From the NCBI GenBank assembly GCA_012521465.1, contig JAAYMI010000096.1:1-40585 (forward strand): a DNA stretch of 40,585 bases, given 5' to 3'. A program made the position numbers and the translations under genes. Shown piece by piece: positions 36,360 through 40,585 of this stretch. The stretch is from Bacillota bacterium (GTDB lineage Bacteria > Bacillota > Limnochordia > Darwinibacteriales > Darwinibacteriaceae). Under the pieces are notes generated by a model. That model made no database searches, was not told the origin of the DNA, and saw only the letters and a program-made list of their open reading frames with translations. Numbering within the stretch: the stretch's first letter is position 1; every line of letters begins with the position of its first letter.

Positions 36360-37265
36360 TTAGGAATGCGCTCCTTTTTTCATGGACAGAAACAGGCGGC
36401 CCAGGACGAAGCGTGGACGGGCATTCCCCGCTATGGCAGCCTGCATCTTTGATATTTCATGCATGATTTCACACAGGGCTCGATACGAATAAACCTGGCT
36501 GATTTCCTGTAGTTTACCCGCGTAGTCAGGATTGTAGAGACTGACAGTACTGCCGGACTTCACGGCAGCCAAATCTCGATACCAGCCCAGCATAAGCTGC
36601 AGATCTTCTATGACTTGAACCCGCTCTTCTTCCCACCTCTGACTGAAGCCCAGGACCTCGGGGTATGAAGAGGCGGGAATCCGGATGAGGGTTTCAAGCA
36701 CCTGCTGGCGCCGCTCCAGAAGGGGGCCTTCCCAATACTCCAGTGCCCGTCCGATCGAACCTCTTGCCATGCGGGCAATCAAGCGGACCTTGGGATCGTC
36801 TGACGCCTGGGAGTACTTCTGCGCAAGATACTTCTGAATCATCTCCTCGGGTATTGCCCGAAAGGGCACCACTTGACAGCGGGAAACGATGGTAGGCAGG
36901 ATCCGATGAATGTTAGTGGTTGTGAGAAAGAAATAAACCCCTGGACTAGGTTCTTCCAACACCTTTAAGAAAGCATTGGCCGCCTCCACAGTCATATTGT
37001 CTGCGTCTTTGATCAGCCAAACCGACGAACCCGACTGGATGTATGAACTCTGCTGGCGCAGCATGCGGATTTGTTCGATCTTGATCGCCGGGGATCCCTC
37101 AATCACGTGCAGATGCGACCCGGCCGCTAAAATCCGCACAGCTGTCTCTTTACCCACACCCTCATCACCATAAAACAAGTAGGCATGGGCAAGCCGCCCC
37201 TGGGCCCGGCTGTTCTCCAAAATGGTTACTGCTACCGGCTGTCCCAAGACTTCCAAAAGAGTCAT
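36360..37265 (-). CDS. holB: DNA polymerase III delta' subunit, lacking the zinc module
   Basis: 301 residues. Clamp-loader subunit of the replisome. It opens LLEVLGQPVAVTILENS, with a P-loop-like YGDEGVGKETA (about 32-42), then EAANAFLKVLEEP (about 95-107), TNIHRILPTIVSRCQ (about 116-130, sensor and SRC motif) and a C-terminal collar domain. Between the P-loop helix and IKIEQIRMLRQQ the usual stretch with four zinc-binding cysteines is missing; the chain passes straight through ILAAGSHLHVIEGSPA. The ATG follows GAGGTG. It lies between yaaR and ricT as in B. subtilis. Confidence 0.93.
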   Translation of the reverse strand: MTLLEVLGQPVAVTILENSRAQGRLAHAYLFYGDEGVGKETAVRILAAGSHLHVIEGSPAIKIEQIRMLRQQSSYIQSGSSVWLIKDADNMTVEAANAFLKVLEEPSPGVYFFLTTTNIHRILPTIVSRCQVVPFRAIPEEMIQKYLAQKYSQASDDPKVRLIARMARGSIGRALEYWEGPLLERRQQVLETLIRIPASSYPEVLGFSQRWEEERVQVIEDLQLMLGWYRDLAAVKSGSTVSLYNPDYAGKLQEISQVYSYRALCEIMHEISKMQAAIAGNARPRFVLGRLFLSMKKGAHS

Positions 37266-37274
37266 GGAGTCACC

Positions 37275-37715
37275 TCACAAATACAGATCCAGCAGCAGCC
37301 CGCGGATTTCGTCCAAACGGGCTACTAACTCCAAGCCGCTGAGCTGCTGGCGAAGGAAGAGCCGGGTCAATTCCTCAAGTTTGTCATCAACTGTGCGAAC
37401 CAGCATAAACAACCGCCTGCGGCCGCGATAATCATGGAAGCTGTGTTCATCCACCATAAAGGACTTCTCGATCAGTGCCCGCAGCACTGCCCGAACAATC
37501 TCCTTGTATTTCACCAGGTTGTAATAGATGGGACTCTCCCTAAAACGGCGCGCATATTCGTCCACCTGTTCTAGAGCTGCGACAAAGCGGACTTCGTCCA
37601 GCTCGCCCATTTCCAGCAGCTCAAAGAAGGTGGACTGCCGCGCCGCTCGCACAGTCTTGTCGCGGCTGTGGGCGTAGTCACCTATCCGAGGCCTATCCTG
37701 ACGGCGGACCCTCAA
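37275..37715 (-). CDS. yaaR: YaaR-family (DUF327) protein
   Basis: 146 residues, mainly helical and charged, with FFELLEMGELDEVRFVAALEQVDEYARRF (about 29-57, partly helical repeat) and the conserved FHDYRGRRRLFMLVRTVDDKLEEL region (about 93-116). Function unknown in the whole family. The TTG at 37715 overlaps the darA stop (TTGA), with GAGG about ten bases before, so translation is coupled. Its fixed place between darA and holB in Firmicutes supports the call. Confidence 0.88.
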   Translation of the reverse strand: MRVRRQDRPRIGDYAHSRDKTVRAARQSTFFELLEMGELDEVRFVAALEQVDEYARRFRESPIYYNLVKYKEIVRAVLRALIEKSFMVDEHSFHDYRGRRRLFMLVRTVDDKLEELTRLFLRQQLSGLELVARLDEIRGLLLDLYL

Positions 37716-38035
37716 ATCTTCTCAAACCTCTCCACATCTACCACAAAGACGATGGCACCACCTACGGTTACCTTGTCCATCTTCGGCATGATAGTACTTC
37801 CCAGAGTGGTCAGGGGATCAAGCTGATACTGCTCCCGCTTGCTGCTGACCCGCCCGATCAGCTCCAGTGCACTTTCCACCTTCTCATCATCGACACCAAT
37901 CAGCAAAGTGGTGTTGCCCGTGCGCAGGAATCCCCCTGTACTGGCAAGCTTTGTGGCGCTGAAGCCTTCCTTCATTAGAGTATCCAATAAGACAGGCACA
38001 TCCTGATCCTGAACTATTGTCACCAAGAGCTTCAC
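37712..38035 (-). CDS. darA: Cyclic di-AMP receptor DarA (YaaQ, PII-like)
   Basis: 107 residues. PII-like trimeric fold: KLLVTIVQDQDVPVLLDTL, FSATKLASTGGFLRTGNTTLLIGV (about 25-48) and the C-terminal VTVGGAIVFVVDVERF are the hallmarks of the c-di-AMP-binding YaaQ/DarA/PstA family. The GTG at 38035 follows GGGGAGG and overlaps the tmk stop (TAGTG); the longer frame lies inside tmk. c-di-AMP binding is inferred from family membership. Its downstream target is unknown also in model species. Confidence 0.93.
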   Translation of the reverse strand: MKLLVTIVQDQDVPVLLDTLMKEGFSATKLASTGGFLRTGNTTLLIGVDDEKVESALELIGRVSSKREQYQLDPLTTLGSTIMPKMDKVTVGGAIVFVVDVERFEKI

Positions 38036-38646
38036 TAGGCTAACCTCCCCGCCAATGACCTTTGTACCCGTTGGCTCACTTCCCACTCGGTTCCTTCAGC
38101 CGAAACCACAACAACACGCTGGGGATTCTGAGCAGCAATACTGAGAAATGCTGATCTGACCCGTTCGTGGTAGGCGAGATCCCGCTGTTCAATGCGATCT
38201 CCCCCTACCCGAGCCAAGACAGTCTGCGGCTCCGCATCAAGGCAGATTGTGAGATCAGGCTCTAGTCCCGCAGTGGCCAGCTTGTTTACGGCCACGATCA
38301 TGTCCACGGATAGATCCAAACCATAGCCTTGATACGCCACGGATGAATCAATATACCGCTCACACACCACAACCTTGCCCTCGGCCAGCGCCGGCCGAAT
38401 GACTTCCGCAACATGCTGGGCACGATCAGCGGCATACAGCAGTATCTCAGTCACAGGCTCAAGCTGGTGGTTTTCTGGGTCAAGGAGCAGCTTGCGAATC
38501 GCCTGACCTAGGCTGGTGCCGCCTGGCTCAAAGGTGTGCACAACATCATAACCCTGCTGTAGTAAGTATTCCACAAGAAGACGAGCTTGCGTTGTTTTGC
38601 CAACACCGTCAATTCCTTCTAGGGTTATGAACAGCCCATCTCCCAT
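38035..38646 (-). CDS. tmk: Thymidylate kinase
   Basis: 203 residues. Phosphorylates dTMP to dTDP. P-loop GIDGVGKTT (11-19), EPGGT (about 41-45, with Phe instead of the usual preceding Arg), CERYIDSSVAYQG (about 94-106) and a LID-type segment near GGDRIEQRDLAYHERVR. The ATG follows AAGGAG. It sits between the decarboxylase gene and darA and is coupled to darA by overlapping stop/start. Confidence 0.96.
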   Translation of the reverse strand: MGDGLFITLEGIDGVGKTTQARLLVEYLLQQGYDVVHTFEPGGTSLGQAIRKLLLDPENHQLEPVTEILLYAADRAQHVAEVIRPALAEGKVVVCERYIDSSVAYQGYGLDLSVDMIVAVNKLATAGLEPDLTICLDAEPQTVLARVGGDRIEQRDLAYHERVRSAFLSIAAQNPQRVVVVSAEGTEWEVSQRVQRSLAGRLA

Positions 38647-38677
38647 GACCAGAATACTCCTTCTCTAGTTTTCTTCA

Positions 38678-40105
38678 TCAAAGCGCATTGTCCTTTATTA
38701 CATATAATGCCACGCCTTCCATCCCGCGAATGGGCCAGCCCAGCCTAAGGCACCATTCGAGGTAGGCTGCTGTATCGCGGCTTACCACCTCACCAGGAAC
38801 CAATATGGGCACTCCGGGCGGGTAGGGTGTCACAAACTCGGCAGAGACGCGGCCGACTGCCTGCCTGAGAGACACCGCCTCCCAGGAACGGCGCACCGCC
38901 TTCCCCATGGGAAGAGCCTGATCTGGCAGGGGTGGATAGGACAAATCCGGCAGTCTCAGCTTCCGTCCGCCAAGGTGCCCTGCCCGCTCTACGACCCCCT
39001 CCACGGCGCGGCACAGCTGCTCGATGGTTTCTGGAGTATCGCCCAGCGTAACCAGGGCAATGACGTTGAAATAATCGCTCAACTCTACTTGTATATTATA
39101 ATCTCTGCGCAGTATTCCCTCAAGCTGGATGCCTGTTAAGCCCAACTCGCGTAAGGAAAAGACTATCTTCGTAGGATCATGCCTAAGCTGGCTGGGCAGA
39201 ACCTGCACGCCCGGAATTCTCTCCAACCTGGCACTGCAGCAGTGGGCGAGCTCCACTGCGCGTCCCACCAGTTCCGATCCCCTCTCATGCAGGCTGCGGC
39301 GCACTTCATCGATGACGGCAAGAAAAACCAGGGATGGGCTGGTGGTCTCCAGAATGCGCCGCGCGCGCCGCACTAGGTGATGCAGTTCATCAGACTGAAC
39401 GTGCAGCATGGAAGTCTGCGTTAAGGAGCCGAGGGTCTTGTGAGTGCTCTGCACTACCCCGTCGGCACCCGCTGCGAGGCCCGGATCAGGCAGGACGGGC
39501 GAAAAGCGAAAATGGCCGCCGTGTGCCTCATCTATAACGGCCAGAGCCCCCAACTGGTGAGTCTTGACTACAAGCTCCTCCAGCTCGGCACAAGTTCCGT
39601 AATATGTAGGGTGGGTAAACACCACAGCCGCAGGGCTGTGATCGGCTGCCGCTCGCTCTAACTCTGCGGCAGTGGGAGGCAGCGGAATCTGCCACTCTGG
39701 ATCAAACCTCACAGGTAGATATATGCACTCATTCCCAGCGAGCAGGGCCCCAGTGTACACTGCTTGGTGGGAAAAGCGGGGAATGACAAGCTTACCAGAC
39801 ACGGAGTAGAGCAGATAGTGCAGCCCCGAGGTTGTCCCGTTTACAAGAAACAAAGTATGGGCGGCACCAAATAACTGGGCCGCCAGCTGCTGGGCGGCCT
39901 CCAAAGCACGTTCAAAATCATGGTCCAATGCCAAGTCTTCTATTTCATCAGAAGGATCGAGTTGAAATATGCCCGACCCCAAATGTGCCTGCAGCCGAGG
40001 AAAAATCTCACCCCTCAGCTTGTGCCCAGGGGTGTGAAAAGGGATAACACCTCTCTGCCTATAGGCGCACAGTGCTTCCCACAAGGGCGCATTATCCTGA
40101 ATCAA
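38678..40105 (-). CDS. PLP-dependent Orn/Lys/Arg decarboxylase family protein (YaaO-like)
   Basis: 475 residues, fold type I PLP enzyme. Family marks: FHTPGHK (about 23-29), FLVNGTTSGLH (about 86-96), VIDEAHGGHFRFSP (about 190-203) and the PLP lysine in STHKTLGSLTQTSML (K at about 223). The C-terminal domain includes LLSYPPG-like TPYPPGVPILVPGE. B. subtilis has YaaO at the same place before tmk; whether this enzyme uses arginine, lysine or ornithine cannot be told. Start chosen at TTG 40105 (AGGTGG five bases before); GTG 40120 is possible. It overlaps the end of the gin gene. Confidence 0.9.
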   Translation of the reverse strand: MIQDNAPLWEALCAYRQRGVIPFHTPGHKLRGEIFPRLQAHLGSGIFQLDPSDEIEDLALDHDFERALEAAQQLAAQLFGAAHTLFLVNGTTSGLHYLLYSVSGKLVIPRFSHQAVYTGALLAGNECIYLPVRFDPEWQIPLPPTAAELERAAADHSPAAVVFTHPTYYGTCAELEELVVKTHQLGALAVIDEAHGGHFRFSPVLPDPGLAAGADGVVQSTHKTLGSLTQTSMLHVQSDELHHLVRRARRILETTSPSLVFLAVIDEVRRSLHERGSELVGRAVELAHCCSARLERIPGVQVLPSQLRHDPTKIVFSLRELGLTGIQLEGILRRDYNIQVELSDYFNVIALVTLGDTPETIEQLCRAVEGVVERAGHLGGRKLRLPDLSYPPLPDQALPMGKAVRRSWEAVSLRQAVGRVSAEFVTPYPPGVPILVPGEVVSRDTAAYLEWCLRLGWPIRGMEGVALYVIKDNAL

Positions 40106-40325
40106 GGCAACCACCTGCACTGCTGTCCATAATCAACTCGTCCCAAGGCCTGTCTCCTCGATAAGCTGCCCAGCAAGCACTGAGAGCATCGACGACTGCA
40201 TCGTAATCCTGGTGCTGGGGTTGGACCGAGACGATCAAGCGCTCACAATCGTGACAAAGCAAACATCCCAAAAGCGAGACAGCCTGTGCATCCGGCTGTG
40301 CTTGGCCGCAGACTAAGCACTTCAT
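40092..40325 (-). CDS. csfB: Sigma-G inhibitor Gin (CsfB) homologue
   Basis: 77 residues. KCLVCG (C3, C6) and CLLCHDCERLI (C21, C24, C27), followed by HQDYDAVVDALSACW, match the pattern of Gin, the zinc-binding anti-sigma factor that holds sigma-G inactive in the B. subtilis forespore. The place, upstream of the decarboxylase and tmk, is also that of csfB in B. subtilis. The ATG at 40325 follows GAGGTGAGGG. The C-terminal 25 residues are longer than in Bacillus. I saw no convincing forespore (sigma-F) promoter in the 70 bases upstream. Confidence 0.78.
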   Translation of the reverse strand: MKCLVCGQAQPDAQAVSLLGCLLCHDCERLIVSVQPQHQDYDAVVDALSACWAAYRGDRPWDELIMDSSAGGCLDSG

Positions 40326-40392
40326 ACCCTCACCTCGCTCCAGGATATTCTGATCACCCTTTCCACGTGTAGGTCCACAATTCCTGCACAGC

Positions 40393-40417
40393 AAAAACCA
40401 CCCCCAATCAGAGGTGG
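40393..40417 (-). terminator. Terminator after the ABC permease fragment
   Basis: CCACC (40398-40402) and GGTGG (40413-40417) form a stem followed on the minus strand by T5 (40393-40397). It lies 18 bases past the permease stop and before the gin gene. Confidence 0.65.
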
Positions 40418-40435
40418 CCTGCTGAAACAACGGGG

Positions 40436-40510
40436 CTAACCTTTCACTCCTGAGCTGAGCATCCCTTCCACGAAGTACCTCTGCATGAGGATGTAGACAG
40501 CGATCATCTG
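40436..40510 (-). pseudogene. Sugar ABC transporter permease, C-terminal end only
   Basis: Read on the minus strand, codons from 40507 to the stop at 40436-40438 give MIAVYILMQRYFVEG followed by MLSSGVKG, the standard end of MalG-type carbohydrate ABC permeases (last membrane helix, then a conserved tail ending VKG). Upstream of 40510 the frame no longer looks like a permease. The expected preceding part of such a protein is found on the opposite strand at 40511-40585. So the gene is broken here, either by a real inversion or by an assembly or amplification artefact. Confidence 0.75.
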
Positions 40511-40585
40511 TGGACAGCCACAATGGGTTTGATGCAGTTCAAGGGGAACTACGGCACCCAGTGGCACCTGCTCTTGACCGGCTCG
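40511..40585 (+). pseudogene. Sugar ABC transporter permease, internal fragment in inverted orientation
   Basis: The plus strand from 40511 to the window end reads WTATMGLMQFKGNYG then TQWHLLLTGS, the periplasmic loop and start of the last helix of MalG-type permeases. In an intact protein this would run directly into the helix and tail found on the minus strand at 40436-40510. The join is at a small inverted repeat, TGTGG-ACAG-CCACA (40509-40522). The frame is open to the end of the window. Confidence 0.65.

Noticed and set aside
40326-40392. Sigma-F promoter upstream of the Gin homologue
   Set aside because: Only weak partial matches (GTGCA and GGACCTACA) were found; not enough to report as a feature.

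Overview
The window reads as chromosomal DNA of an endospore-forming member of the Bacillota, probably an uncultured Clostridia- or Limnochordia-like lineage. Evidence: a 16S rRNA 5' end, an L31-rho-fba block, AbrB, a Met T-box, many TTG/GTG starts behind strong AGGAGG sites, and a right-hand block matching the tmk-darA-yaaR-holB-ricT-rsmI-abrB-metG-tatD order of Bacillus subtilis, headed by a homologue of the sporulation anti-sigma factor Gin (CsfB). Species cannot be named from the sequence. The sequence stops inside a 16S gene at the left and just past an inverted join in an ABC permease gene at the right, so it may be a whole assembly contig.

Left part (1-20260), all on the minus strand. 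Read from high to low coordinates: htrA; a CxxH/CxxC mini-protein, rlmH, rex, lpdA and fhs; then argS, a membrane protein, pyrG, a bifunctional-nuclease-family protein, two unrecognised proteins, fba, rho and a LysM/M23 peptidase; then rpmE; dusB; a co-translated HTH regulator plus dehydrogenase-like enzyme; and greA-lysS leading to the rRNA operon. Sigma-A promoters with exact 17-bp spacers precede the HTH pair, greA, rpmE, argS and the rRNA genes.

Middle (20265-29625). A cobalamin riboswitch with a terminator controls a BtuFCD-type importer. A plus-strand membrane protein of unknown function diverges from it. An isomerase-folD operon follows, then five tRNAs (Arg-CCG, Gly-CCC, Thr-CGT, Glu-TTC, Lys-TTT), a copper module (copZ-csoR with promoter and operator), an FMN-binding protein, and purA-tatD at the end of the metG operon. 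fhs and folD supply tetrahydrofolate one-carbon steps; rex and lpdA add redox control and a lipoamide dehydrogenase.

Right part (29627-40585). metG lies under a Met T-box. An MFS transporter and a ComA-type phosphosulfolactate synthase sit on the plus strand between metG and abrB. The conserved minus-strand operon gin, Orn/Lys/Arg decarboxylase, tmk, darA, yaaR, holB, ricT, rsmI runs toward abrB, whose stop codon overlaps that of rsmI. The last ~150 bases hold two neighbouring pieces of one sugar-ABC permease type in opposite orientations.

I saw no CRISPR array, insertion sequence, prophage or defence island. The best candidates for undescribed biology are the HTH/dehydrogenase-like pair, the 216-aa membrane protein beside the B12 riboswitch, the inverted repeat framing the rpmE -10 box, and the MFS-ComA pair.
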